Position numbers and translations under genes: made by a program
Part shown: in pieces, positions 22,377 to 33,200 of the stretch
Layout: the number at the start of each line of letters is the position of its first letter
Numbering within the stretch: the stretch's first letter is position 1
Notes under the pieces: model-generated
Told to the model about the DNA's origin: nothing
Seen by the model: only the letters and a program-made list of their open reading frames with translations
Database searches by the model: none
Source of the DNA: Cercophora sp. LCS_1
Lineage: Eukaryota; Ascomycota; Sordariomycetes; Sordariales; Lasiosphaeriaceae
DNA length: 64,000 nt
Assembly: GCA_036250225.1 (NCBI GenBank)
Contig: JAPZLL010000004.1
Coordinates: 1,488,001 to 1,552,000 of the forward strand
Reading direction: 5' to 3'

Positions 22377-22382
22377 AGATAA
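22377..22382 (+). promoter_or_regulatory. GATA-factor-type site (AGATAA), distal
   Basis: AGATAA matches the HGATAR consensus of fungal nitrogen regulators such as AreA/NIT2. It lies about 875 bp before the permease ATG. Purine permeases in Aspergillus are under this control, so the site is plausible, but single matches also arise by chance. Confidence 0.3.
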
Positions 22383-23097
22383 GTCTCCGCGCGCGCTGTT
22401 TGTCGCCAGGTCAGGTCACCCAACCGCCCAGGACAGTGGCAAAATTGGTGCCCCAGGTCCCTTGACCCCCACATTCTTGACGATGTCTTGTGCCTCGGTG
22501 GGTTGATCCGGGCCCGCTTCTGGCTAAGCATCCCTTCACCCTCGTCTGTCTCGTGGTTCACCGACTTAGTCGGCCTGCCGGTGCGGAATCGGTCTAGACG
22601 TCGTTCGTCGTGCGAAATGGAGAATATCATGGCTGTGAGCAAAATTAATGTCTCATAGAATCGCGGGAACCCCAGGACCGTGATCGCCAGTGGTTCGAAG
22701 CGTGTGAGACAGGTGTAGGGATCCGCCGATACCCCGCAAACGCCCCGGGACCCTTCCGGTGACACCCAGCTGGTTTGCGGTGGTTGGAGCTGAAGGCGCT
22801 AGGGGCCTTTCTGTCGCCTGGCTGCAGAGCTGACAGCCAGAGAGCCGGATCCGAGCGACTGTCTATCGGCCGGCCCCGCCATCCCACGCAGGGCGCGCAG
22901 ACCGTCGCGAGCTGTCGCTGGGCAGAGGCAGGCGCGCAGCGTCGAGCAGCTGCTTGGCGGGACCAGGAAACGCAAAGCCCGCACTGGCATCTATCTCATG
23001 GGGGGCATATCGCATCGGTCGGCCTAGCCGTTTCTGTGGCTGCTCTCCACCGTGGCGATCCACAGGTGTGGTCCTGCTAAAGCTAGCCCCCAGGTCG

Positions 23098-23103
23098 AGA
23101 TAA
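23098..23103 (+). promoter_or_regulatory. GATA-factor-type site (AGATAA), proximal
   Basis: AGATAA lies 154 bp upstream of the purine permease ATG, a position typical of AreA/NIT2 sites in nitrogen-source genes. The call is based on motif and location only. Confidence 0.4.
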
Positions 23104-23256
23104 GAGCTGCTGCTCGCCTCAAAGCCTGTTTGCATTTAAGTTCAAGACGGCAGCCACCCCAATTGCCGCTGACTCGAAGCCATCCGCATCCGCCGCACCG
23201 GTTCCTCCTCCCATCCCATCTACCAGTGCCCCGCAGTCCCGGACCACACAGCAGCC

Positions 23257-25100
23257 ATGGATGAGGACCACGGCCCCTCGCAGATCGCCCCGGAGACGGC
23301 ACCCCGCCGCACCTTCGGCGACCGGCTGCAGACGGTCCGCAAGACCTTCACCACCAAGGAGGGGCTCTTCGGCAACTACGACTATGCCTTCCTCTTCCGG
23401 CCAAACCTGCCCTTCATGAAGAAGGTCAACAAGGTGCCGCCCTTCTTCGGGCTCAACGACCGCATGCCGGTCTTCCTGGCCCTGCTGCTGGGCTTCCAGC
23501 ACTCGCTGGCCATGTTGGCGGGTGTTATCACCCCGCCCATCATCCTGAGCGGCGCCGGCGGTGTCAACCTCTCGACCGCCGAGACGCAGTACCTGGTGTC
23601 CACTGCCCTCATCGTCACCGGCATTCTCTCGTGCATCCAGATCACCCGTTTCCACATCTGGAAGACACCGTATGTGTCCCCGTCTAACTACCATGCAAAC
23701 AGCTCGTTTGGCTAACACAAGCGCCCAGGTATTACATCGGCACCGGCCTTATCTCCGTCGTTGGCGTCTCGTTCGCCATTATCCCCGTTGCCCAGGGCGC
23801 GTTCCAGCAGATGTACGCCAACGGATTCTGCCCATCGGACGAGGACGGCTCGCCGCTTCCCTGCCCCGAAGGCTACGGCGCCATTCTCGGCACGGCCTGC
23901 GTGTGTGCCCTTTTTGAGATCCTGCTCGCCTTCACGCCGCCCCGCATCCTGCTGCGCATCTTCCCGCCACTTGTCACGGGCCCGACCGTCATGCTTATCG
24001 GCATCAAGCTCATCCAGTCGGGCTTCAAGAACTGGGCTGGCGGCTCTGGCCTCTGCGCTGACAAGGAGCCCTCTGCCTTCTTCGCCAAGTGCCCCAACAT
24101 CAATGCGCCGCACGCGCTGCCCTGGGGCTCGCCCGAATATCTTGGTCTCGGTCTCTCGGTCTTTGTTACCATCATCCTCTGCGAACGGTTCGGCGCGCCC
24201 ATCATGAAGTCGACCTCGGTCGTCTGGGGCCTGCTCACCGGCTGCATCATTGCCGCTGCCACCGGCTACTTTGACCGCAGCAGCATCGACACGTCGCCCG
24301 CTGTCTCGTTCATCTGGGTCAAGACGTTCCCGCTCTCCATCTACGCGCCAATCGTGTTACCAATGATAGCCGTGTTCATCATCTGCGCGACCGAGGCTAT
24401 TGGTGACATTACGGCCACTTGCGACGTGTCGCGTCTTGAGGTGTCTGGCCCCGTGTACGAGAGCCGTATCCAGGGTGGTGTCTTGGCCGATGGCTGCATT
24501 GGTGTCCTGGCTGCCCTGTGCACCATCACACCTATGACCACGTTCGCGCAGAATAACGGTGTCATTGCTCTGACGCGCTGCGCCAACCGCCGCGCCGGCT
24601 ACTGCTGCTGCCTCTTCCTCATCATCATGGGCGTCTTCTCCAAGTTTGCCGCGTCGCTGGTAGCCATCCCGTCGTCGGTCATTGGTGGCATGACGACCTT
24701 CCTCTTCTGCGCCGTGGCCGTGTCGGGTATCTCGATTATCGCGCGCGGTGTCCCCTTCAACCGCCGCAACCGTTTCATCCTCACCGCAGCGCTGGCGCTC
24801 GGCTACGGCGCCACGCTTGTGCCCAACTACTTTGACCACGTCTTCAGCTACAAGGGCGACAACAAGAGCCTGCAAGGTTTCCTCGACGCCATCAGCCTCA
24901 TCATGGAGACGGGCTTTGCCGTCACGGCTGCCCTCGCCATGCTTCTCAACTTGACGCTGCCCGAGGAGTTGGAGGATATCCCCGAGGCCGAGCTGGTTGA
25001 GGGCGAGTCGAGGGCAGTCCCCGCGCCGGTCGCGACTGCTTCTGGTTCCAAGGATGCCGACCGCGAGAGCGACGACATGGAGAAGGGCAAGACTGCCTAA
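23257..25100 (+). CDS. Uric acid/xanthine permease, NAT (NCS2) family, UapA/UapC type
   Basis: Two exons: 23257-23669 and 23729-25100, with a 59 bp intron (donor GTATGT). The product is 594 aa. It carries the NAT hallmarks: FQH in span 1 (Q81-H82), the CATEAIGD motif in span 8 with the substrate-binding Glu at 360, and the signature QNNGVIALTR starting at Gln412. In Aspergillus UapA the equivalent substrate residues are E356 and Q408; both are offset by the same four residues here, which supports orthology to UapA/UapC and uptake of uric acid and xanthine by proton symport. The charged C-terminal tail has an EELEDIPEAELVE stretch, the kind of acidic region used for endocytic turnover in UapA. 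Two AGATAA sites upstream fit nitrogen control. The gene is convergent with the Egh16-like gene, 199 bp away. Confidence 0.95.
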
Positions 25101-25299
25101 AACGGAGCAATGTAACGAGTAGATGGGAGGATGTGGTTTTTTTTCGGTTAATGGTTATGATGATGGATACCCTATATCGTCTCGGTTTGATGACGGCATG
25201 ACATGCAGAGTTTGTACATAATAGAATATAGGGATGGCTTGATGATCACCTTTTGGTTCTTGACTTGCAATACGTTTGGCTAACAATGAACAGTCCAGA

Positions 25300-26381
25300 T
25301 CAAGCGTCATCCTCCTCCGGATCCACGACAACGAATCGCTTCCCCGGCCCAACAGCCCGGCGCTTAGCGTTGGCATTCCCGTTGTTTTTACCCCTATTCC
25401 GGCCCCTTCCATTCCCATTTCCGTTGCCACTTGCATTCCCACTCCCCGTCGCGGCTCCCCCATCAGACGCCACATTGGGCGTCTGCGTCGGAGCGGCCAC
25501 CGTCGTCGGGGTACCCAGGATGGCCTGCACAGCAGCGAGATTCTGCTGGGCCTCGGAGCCCCCCGCGTTCTGGTTCGCCTGGATGGCAACGGGCAGATCC
25601 TTTTGGTTCAGCGCCACTTCTGCCATGATCTTGTCCATGCTGTCAAACGTCGCAATGTTGGCGGGCGTGTTGACCTTGGGCGTGGTGTCGACTTGCTGGA
25701 CGGCGAAGCAGCCTGTTCGCCATCAGCAACCCCTACCAACAAAAGCCACACAAACAAAAAGAAAGAAAAAGAGCGAGAGAGGAAGAACATACCACCAAAG
25801 GGCCCAGCAACCGCATTATTCCGACACCGCACCGTACATATGTCCCCCGTCGACCCCCCGGTACACTTCATCGTAGTCGGCATCGCGACGGTAATATTGA
25901 AATCCTGCGCTTTCGCCTGGCTCAACCCATTCGAGCCCGGAATGTTGTTCGTCACGGTCAGATTCGCCGCCACAAGTCCGCTGTTCCCCGTCTCGTCCAT
26001 GTCGCACACGTACGGACCCGCCCCGTCGGCGTTGACCTGGTGGATGGTGACCGTCACGTCCGACCCGGAGCGGACTCGGGTCACGGCATTGGCGGCCAGC
26101 GCGTCCTGGATGTTCTCGCCCACGTCGATGTTGCCTGTCAGTTCGGTGCGGCCGCATTGGCCGACCAGGTTGGCGGCGATTTCGGCGTCGCGGATGATGG
26201 TGGCGTCCATTTGGCACGGGTTGATGGTTGTGCAGTTGCGCGCGATGGCCGGGTTGACTTGGAAACCGACCGAGGGCGGGGAGGCGGCTTCGCCTTGGGC
26301 GGCGAGGATGACGCCGTGGGCGCGGGAGAGGCCGACGAGGCAGGCTAGGGGGAGGGAGAGGAGCGCTGTTGGGTGACGCAT
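25300..26381 (-). CDS. Egh16-like secreted protein (Gas1/Egh16H family, DUF3129)
   Basis: Two exons: 26381-25793 and 25712-25300, with an 80 bp intron (donor GTATGT). They join as GPFGG-CFAVQQ and the product is 333 aa. A signal peptide covers about residues 1-21, so the mature protein begins near HGVILAA. The family core follows: NPAIARNC, ELTGNIDVGEN, VTVTIHQVNADGAGPYVCDMDETG, LTVTNNIPG and CTVRCRNNAVAGPFGGCFAVQQ, with regularly spaced cysteines. In Magnaporthe (Gas1/Gas2) and Blumeria (Egh16H) such proteins are expressed in appressoria; the family also occurs in saprobes and insect pathogens. After residue 280 a tail rich in Asn, Gly, Arg and Lys (repeats of GNGNG and NRGKNNGN) ends in an acidic EEDDA. 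The biochemical function is unknown. Confidence 0.92.
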
Positions 26382-26442
26382 TTTGGGCCAAGCGTCAAGT
26401 GGCAGCGGCAGTGTCAAACTTCTTTCTGAGGTCGGGTAATTT

Positions 26443-26477
26443 GGAAAGGAAAGGAAAGGAAAGGAAAAAAAAAAAAA
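26443..26477 (+). repeat. Simple repeat (GGAAA)n followed by a poly-A run
   Basis: About four GGAAA units lead into roughly 13 A. On the minus strand this is a pyrimidine-rich tract in the 5' leader of the Egh16-like gene. Confidence 0.85.
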
Positions 26478-27141
26478 GTGGAAGAGTGAGCGATCGACGC
26501 TAAATTGAAAGGCAGCAAGAACAGAACACTGGAGAAGCAAAGGCACAGCCTGCTGATTGATGAAAAGAATATGGTTTTTTTTTTGGTTGGATAGAGATGA
26601 GAGGGAGGGGATGGACGGTTTGGGAGAGCGGATATATAGATGAGAATACGAATTCGAGGGAGGATCGACCCCTGGATCCATCGGCCAAACTTGGTCGCGC
26701 GATATTGTTTTGTTTTCCTGTGAATTTTGAGAGGGGATTCCTGGGATGCCAATCTCGAAACCACGGGATGTCTGGGATCTCGGGATTGGCTGAGAAACGC
26801 GAAGTGGTGAAGTGGTGGTGCTGGTGGTGCTAGTGTTTTGGAGTGGTGGAGCGGGAACGATACCCGCGGCTCATGACTCTGTTGATATGGCCATTTTATA
26901 TCGCCGTCGTTTCATCGGGGAGGGTCCACGCCTTTTAGTTGAACTGTCAAGATCCAAGTCTTTGAGGTGAAACTGGATCATGCAAGTAGCGTTAGATTCA
27001 CTTTGGGTCCGCGGAGCAACTCATGTCTTGGGGGACGAACACGAGATAAGAGAACACCACGGTTGGAATTGCCAACAAAGGTGAAAAGAAGAAACATGAC
27101 TCGTAGTCTTTGGGCGTGGAGCGGGATCTCTTCCCGGAATC

Positions 27142-27180
27142 AAAAAAAAAAAAAAGAAAGAAAGAAAGAAAGAAAGAAAG
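27142..27180 (+). repeat. Simple repeat: poly-A followed by (GAAA)n
   Basis: A run of about 14 A leads into six GAAA units. This is an ordinary microsatellite. Confidence 0.88.
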
Positions 27181-27610
27181 CGGGAAAGATACCAGTCACC
27201 GAAACTTCTCGGTGGAAGTTGATAGTCGGTGGGAATGTTCTGCCTTGCTGGTTCTTCATGTCAACACGGCGACGAGGATGCGCTGCAAACATTTCAAGAC
27301 CGCACATTTCCAGGACAAGAGACCAGGCAAACTAAAGGATACAACAAACTCTTGAGAGTTGCGGCATGGTTGGGGTGCAGAAGATGAAAAGTGAAGCCAT
27401 CAATGTTTTGGTTGAATGTTTGGAAACTACTTGTTTATGATCTGCGAAGGAAGTATCCGAATTTTTAGTTGAGAACGTCAGCATAATTGACTGTGATTCC
27501 AAAATGTCTTGAAGGGATCAAGTCCCAGACAGATCATGCAGTTGAGTTGGATGGGTTAGTCAGGCTGCAAAGAGAGAGAACAAAAAAAAAAAAAAAAAAA
27601 TCCAAAAAAA

Positions 27611-27895
27611 TCCCAGGACCCCCCACGCCCACTGGATTGAACTCGCACCCTTGCGGGTGTGGTAGATCCAACACACATACGGCAGTGAGCTTCACTACCA
27701 TTGAGCTAATCCTTTGGGTCCTGGTTAAAAAATGGAGCTGCAAACTTTGGCCATATAGGTCCACTGGGGCATCTGGTCTGGCCTGGGTTGGGATGGAATG
27801 GACATTAAGGTGTCGTTTCGGCACAAACTTTCCATGTATCACATGTCTTTGAAAGTAACTACACTTAATGACATGGCTGGGCAAGCGCCTGTCAG
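27611..27895 (-). repeat. Dispersed repeat copy 2 (inverted) with pol III tRNA-like core
   Basis: This copy reads on the minus strand. Its core (27726 down to 27611) matches copy 1 except for about four substitutions. The A box is at 27709-27698 and the B box at 27644-27634. The end pairing CCAGGACCC / GGGTCCTGG is intact (27724-27716 with the complement near 27622-27614). Two T runs follow the core on this strand (T7, then T19). One of the substitutions turns an A-T pair of the internal hairpin into a G-T wobble, so the stem is kept. Upstream of the core, similarity to copy 1 continues at a much lower level to about 27895, with matching blocks in the same order and spacing. Confidence 0.72.
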
Positions 27896-28526
27896 CCAGC
27901 CTAGGTAGGCTTGAACCTTTGAAGCGGTTTCTGAACACAGAGTTTTGTCTGGGATCAATGTTCATGGTGGCCTAATGAGAGGCGTACATACGTAGGGATT
28001 GGTCGGGCAAAATCATACACGTCGCCACACTGCAATTTTCACCCTGCGCGAGAGGGTGATTCTCCTCAGCCTTGCGGGTGATCCCGCTCCAATCTGTTTA
28101 ATAGCCCTTTCTTGAGATCACAGTGTTCCATGTCAAGCTTATTGAGCGGCAGCCAGACCAGCATCCAAATCCACATGGCATCGGCAATCATCAACTGTGA
28201 AATACAATGCATTCAGCCTGCACACAACAACCCCTGGGATATCTACAAGCACGATTCTACATACAACTGCCATACATCCATACATCGACAGCAAATCAAC
28301 GAGCCATATCGTCATATCTCGTAAACCCAAAGCCAAAGCCGCCGACCCAAACAAACCTAATCCAACCCAACCGACAGAAGGAGATCATCCCATATCGATG
28401 AGCCACAACCAGAGATCCCACCCGCTATGTCGCTCGCGGGGGCAGGGCAGCTATATACCAATAAAAAAAAGGACAAGACCCAACACTCACCAACACTCAC
28501 CACCACTCAACCCTCCGGTACGTGCG
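27896..28526. other. Intergenic downstream of the MARVEL-type gene
   Basis: This is likely the 3' untranslated region of the MARVEL-type gene plus a few hundred bases with no recognisable feature. Confidence 0.4.
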
Positions 28527-29217
28527 CTACACATACGTCCTCGAATGCGAGTGCGAACTCCTCCTGCTCCGATGGCTGCTGTGGCTCCTTCTCGAACTTC
28601 CTCCCCGTCTCGTCTCGCGATGATACTTCTTCTCCTTTGCCTCTGCCTTCCCACCATGGATCCAAGCCAGAATGGCCGTGAAGAAGAAAAAGATGGTGTT
28701 CATGATGCCAAACACAAAGCACGCCTTGAGCATGCTGCACGTCTTGTTGAGGTTGATGTTGAAGGTATTAAACGTCGCACTCCCAAAGATCCCAAAGCTG
28801 ACATCGACCTGGGAGCCCGGCGAGATGTTCGTGCAGTTGACATTCGCGATGAATCTGAGGTAGTAGACGCCCGCGATGAAAGCGCCGACGAAACCGAGAT
28901 CGACAAGCGACACAAACAGCGCGTTGCTGCTCGAGCGGTGGTAGGAAAAGAGCGTGAAGAGCGCCCAGGCGAGCCCGAGGACCGAGACGATGAAGAGGAT
29001 GAGGATGTAGTTGGGCGTCAGGAGGTTGGCCTCGACGTAGCCGTGGACAAAGTAGGCTAGCATGCCCATTGTTGGGATCTGTTTTCGTGTGTCGCACGGG
29101 TTAGTTGGGCGGATGGGGGGACAGATAGGGGAGGGGGGGGGAGAGAATAAAAAAAAAACGAACCAAGGTTATGATCTCCATGAAGCGCCAGAACGCAAAG
29201 AAGATTGCGAAGAACAT
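28527..29217 (-). CDS. MARVEL-type four-span membrane protein
   Basis: Two exons: 29217-29164 (18 codons) and 29078-28527, with an 85 bp intron that has a CTAAC branch site and very T- and C-rich sequence. The product is 201 aa. Four hydrophobic spans are visible: the first crosses the exon junction, then ILILFIVSVLGLAWALFTLF, LFVSLVDLGFVGAFIAGVYYL and CFVFGIMNTIFFFFTAILAW. A lumenal loop between spans 3 and 4 holds the cysteines of CTNISPGSQ and NKTCSM. The tail is very basic and Ser/His/Arg-rich (repeats of RRSSHS-like units). This is the layout of fungal MARVEL-domain proteins found in plasma-membrane subdomains such as eisosomes. Role and partners cannot be derived from sequence. The first exon is short but the reading frame and splice sites are sound. 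Confidence 0.85.
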
Positions 29218-30226
29218 GGTTTCCTGGGTGGCGCTGGTGCGCTCGCTGTTTTTTTTGGTTCGGAGCGAGAAAGGTTGCGCGCAATCAGGGTAGTACACCG
29301 CTGAACGTCGTCCGATCGAAGATGCAGCGACGTCGAGCTTGTGATGCGATGTGACGCTCTCCTGTCGTGAAACCCGTAAAAGGCCAAGGGAGAAAAAAAA
29401 AACGAAGGCCAGCAATCGGCCTATTTAATCAGCGATTGCAAGGGAGCTCGCAAACTGCTCAAAGTCGTTCCTGGAGGCGGGGGTTGGAAGGTCGTTCGTT
29501 CGTTCGCGCTGCCGTCGCCCGGCCGACAAACGAGCAGGGATTGGTTCAAGTCACCCCTCGCCCACACCACACCACGGCGGTAGACCACCACCACACCTTT
29601 TTGGCTGTCGGTGCAGGACGAATCAAGATGCACGTGGGGTGCGTCTCTTCCGTAAAGAAGCCTGGAGGCGTTCTTGGGGAGGTCCTCTCGGTCAATAGGT
29701 AGGCACAATGCGATTGTTCGTCCCAAGCTGGAGCTGGAATGCGCCCAAGACCCTGATGACGTCGGTTTGGCGATCCGCAGGTCCCTCGCAGCTGGAATTG
29801 CGGGTCGTGGCGGGATCGGTTGAACCGGGGTCGGGAGCAAAAAAAAAAACCGCTGGATTGCTTTCAAAGCAAGATTCAGGCACGATGCATGAATTGCCAG
29901 GAACAAAAGGCGGGAAGAAAGGGAGAAGGAAGACGCAGGGACCAAGGAGAACTCTTTTTTATCCTTTGGACCTGGGGTGCAAATGAAGAGGTTGGTTTGT
30001 TCGTCGCGATTCCCGAGTCTTGGCGAAGGCCCCACCACGAAAAGTGAAGTGGCTGGCAAAACACGGGTGCTTCCCACTGACGAGATGGAACCTTCCGCTT
30101 CGGATCGGTCTGAATAGCCTCACATGCAGCAGACATTTTTATACTTTACGGGGAAGACACCACAAAATGAGATCCAGCAATCGTTCATTTTTCTTTCCAA
30201 GGCATCCTATCCAAACATTGTCCTCC
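29218..30226. other. Intergenic between MARVEL-type gene and large unknown gene
   Basis: This holds the promoter and leader of the MARVEL-type gene and the 3' untranslated region of the large unknown gene. A 218-codon minus-strand frame at 29421-30077 crosses poly-T tracts and has no domain, so I do not call it. Confidence 0.4.
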
Positions 30227-33200
30227 TCACGGCGCATGGTCGTCAATCACATTCAGCTCATCAAAATCCCGAATCACCGGTCCAACGCTCCCGCTGCGGC
30301 TCCCGCTGTCGCTTGCCCCACCCAAGATCGGTCGTTCAAACTTCAGTTCGCCCAATTTGTAGCCTCCCGCAGGGGCACTCCCGCCCGTCCCGGTCCCACC
30401 TCTCACCGCACTCAACGCAGCCCTGTCCCTCCCATTGGAGCTATACGCTGTCGTAAAGCTTCGCTGGTCATCCACCAACTCGTCCAACACTAAAAACCCT
30501 CCCTGCTGGCTTACCGCCGTATTGTTCATTGGCGCTGGCTTGTAATCGCTCCTTGTTCCTCCTGACGTCGACGACGTGGCATACGTCTGGCCCGGCGCTG
30601 ACCTCTCGTTCTCATCCACCCTCTCGATTCCCCGGAGCATCATGTTTGCCGCCACCTTAGCCTTCTCTCTTTCCCTCGTCGACCGTGCTGTTTTTCGCGA
30701 CGAGCCTGTCGTTGAGGTAGGCGACCTCACGCTGCTCCCCGCATCGCTCTCCGAGTATCCGCTCACCACACTGCCCGTCGAGCTGAACGACATGCCGTAT
30801 TGTCCGCCGCCGCCGCCGCCGACCACTGATGGTGCCCGACTGCTTCCGCTACGCACAGATCTTGCTGTCATGCCTACCGGCGTGTAATAGCCGCTCTGAC
30901 CGGCTGCGGATCGCCCTGTCACGCTTGCCGCCCGTGGCATCGGGAAGTGGTAGCCCCTGCTGATCGGACTTGTGCCCTCCTCAGCCGAGCTCTCAGCGCC
31001 GCTGTTTGCGCTGCTGCCATACGCGCTGCCAACGCCCCACGTTCGTGGCACAACCCAGCAGTGTGAGAGTTCGTGCGACGCCTCATCTGGGTTCGGGCTG
31101 TGCTGTGCGCTGCCGGTTTTCCATGGAGGCATCTTGGCACCCTTCAGACGTGGGGAGAGATGGTACGGGACGTCGTCGCGGTATCGCACGTTGGGGGCAT
31201 CCACTGACACGCTGGCAAGCGTTTGGAGGACCCCGTATATCAACACCCACCGTCCCCGGCGCGCTGTCGAAGGATCGACTTCGGAGATGCGGTCGGCCTT
31301 CTCAAACTTCCCGAAAGCGTCAATCAAGTCGGAATGCGTGAATTCGGAACCCAGGATGCAGATGTTGGTTGCTTCCGTGTAAGCCAGCTGGATGCGCCGT
31401 TCCACTGCCCCTGGTCGACTCCCGGTTGACATGGCAGAAAGGTTGGAGGCAGAGCCATTGCCATTCTTTTTGCTTGAAGATTTGCTTCCAAACATGCCAC
31501 CGCCGGACGGGGCCCCACGACTGGCTGCAACATTGGTGCTGGAGGGCGGAGGGATCGACTCGGGAACGAGGGGATAGGGGTGCGGAATGTGAGGGAAGCG
31601 AAGCTTGTTGTCAAAGCCGATGAGCATATCCGTCATGGGAAGGTCATCGGTGTCAGCCTCGAACCCACGGTTACCACTCTCGCTAACCATCATCCATTTA
31701 CGGCTGGATCTCGCCTCGGACTCGTCCCACACGATGTCGCGGTTGACAAGGTAGTCGTAGAGGGCGGCAAAGTCGCGCTGAAGGGATTGTGCAACGCTTC
31801 GCGTCAACCACATGTCCTCGTCGCCGTCAGCCCCACCGTGCGCCGTGCCGATTGCCTGGTCGTGACCCGAAGGCATCGGGAGAGGCGGCCAGCGACCAAA
31901 CTCGCGCGAGTAGTGCTGCACAAAGAACTTTTGCAGCCGCTCGGCCGCGGTTCTGGCCGGCGTCGTTGCGGCGTCGGTCGCCGGCCACATGTCGGCGTAC
32001 TGGAAGCTGGCAAGTCGCTCTTCTGCCGCTTGCACGCGGAGTTGCGTTTCGAGACACGCACGCTCAAGCAAAGCACGCGTAATCGGGGTGACGTTCTTGA
32101 AGTCGACGCAGGGCTCGAGTTGCGAATACATGCCTGCGCAGTGGAGAAAGCTCTCACGCCAGCCCTCTTCCCACCTCACTTCGGTTCCCTCACTCCACGC
32201 AAGAATGCTTACCGCCGTCTCCGCGTCATTCCGCACGTCGTCAATTCCGCGCGCCGAGAGATAGTTGAGGATGGTGCCCACGTTGTCGGCCTCGGGCGGC
32301 ATGTACGTCTCCAGACGTGCGTGGAGGTCTGCAAGGGCCTGGTAAAGGGACAAGCCGACGAGGGAAGCGTGGTAAAGCAATGCGAAAACGTTTCTTGTCG
32401 TAATGTGGTGACGCACTTGATCGAGCTTGGTCATGTTAGAAGGTGTGGGGAAATACATCTCGTACGAGATTTGCCCGTCCTGTTCCCAGAGACTGTTATC
32501 CTCCGACACAGGCGGCGTTGGTTGTCCGTTCCGCGCATGTGGGTGGAGATGCTGTCCACCGTTGTGTCCGTGTCGTTGATGGAGCATGGGCGGCGCGCCG
32601 ACCGGGGATGGCGGCATGTTGTGGATGTCTTCCTCGGTTGAGCCCTCACGCAGAAGCGTAATCAGATACCGCGACTCGGTGGCCTCGATAATGTGTGACG
32701 ATAGCCGGAAAGACGGGTTCGGCCGCGGCGACTGGCCCTTGTGTCCGAAAAAGACCAGGACGTCGCCGTTGGGGTCCCACAGCTCCGGATCCTTGCGCAG
32801 CTTGTTCCACCGCTGCACGGGCCTCCCGGCGCCGATCCAGCGCTTGATGGGCGGGGTGTTGCCCGAGGACGGCACGGGCGGGAGCTTGGACGACGGCGGT
32901 GGTGACATGAGCGAATCGTCATCCCATGGGCTGGCTTGCGACGATCCGGCAAAGTGCACGGGGGAGACATCAGCATCGTAGCCGTCCTGCGCGTCGCCGG
33001 AGTAGCCGCCGTGGCTCGGCTGATGCGGTCGGACCGTCGCCGAGGACTGTGGTCTAAAGTCAACCATCCGGTCGGCGTCGCTCCCTTTTTTGTCCTTTTT
33101 CCCAAAAGTAAAGGTCTTGGCCAGCCCCTTGCGCACCACGTCGCTTTTTTTGTCGATGATGCTGCGGAAGCCCGATTTCTCGATGCCCGATACGTCCTCC

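Larger units (their letters stand above)
21298..23256. other. Long intergenic / promoter region of the purine permease
   Basis: This is about 2 kb without a defensible coding frame. It includes the 3' untranslated region of the Dal5-like gene and a long upstream region of the permease gene with two AGATAA sites (listed separately). Confidence 0.4.
26382..27610. other. Promoter of Egh16-like gene and intergenic sequence
   Basis: A TATATA-type element lies on the minus strand near 26632-26640, about 255 bp upstream of the Egh16-like ATG. Simple repeats sit at 26443-26477 and 27142-27180. The A19 run at 27582-27600 is the far edge of the second dispersed repeat. No other gene is seen. Confidence 0.4.

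Noticed and set aside
25276..26376. 366-codon plus-strand frame opposite the Egh16-like gene
   Set aside because: This is a shadow of the real minus-strand gene, caused by its GC-rich third codon positions; it also crosses that gene's intron.
29421..30077. 218-codon minus-strand frame upstream of the MARVEL-type gene
   Set aside because: It runs through homopolymer tracts and promoter sequence and shows no domain.
31580..32641. 353-codon plus-strand frame opposite the 1129-aa gene
   Set aside because: It is antisense to an ordered coding region, and its composition is a mirror of that gene.
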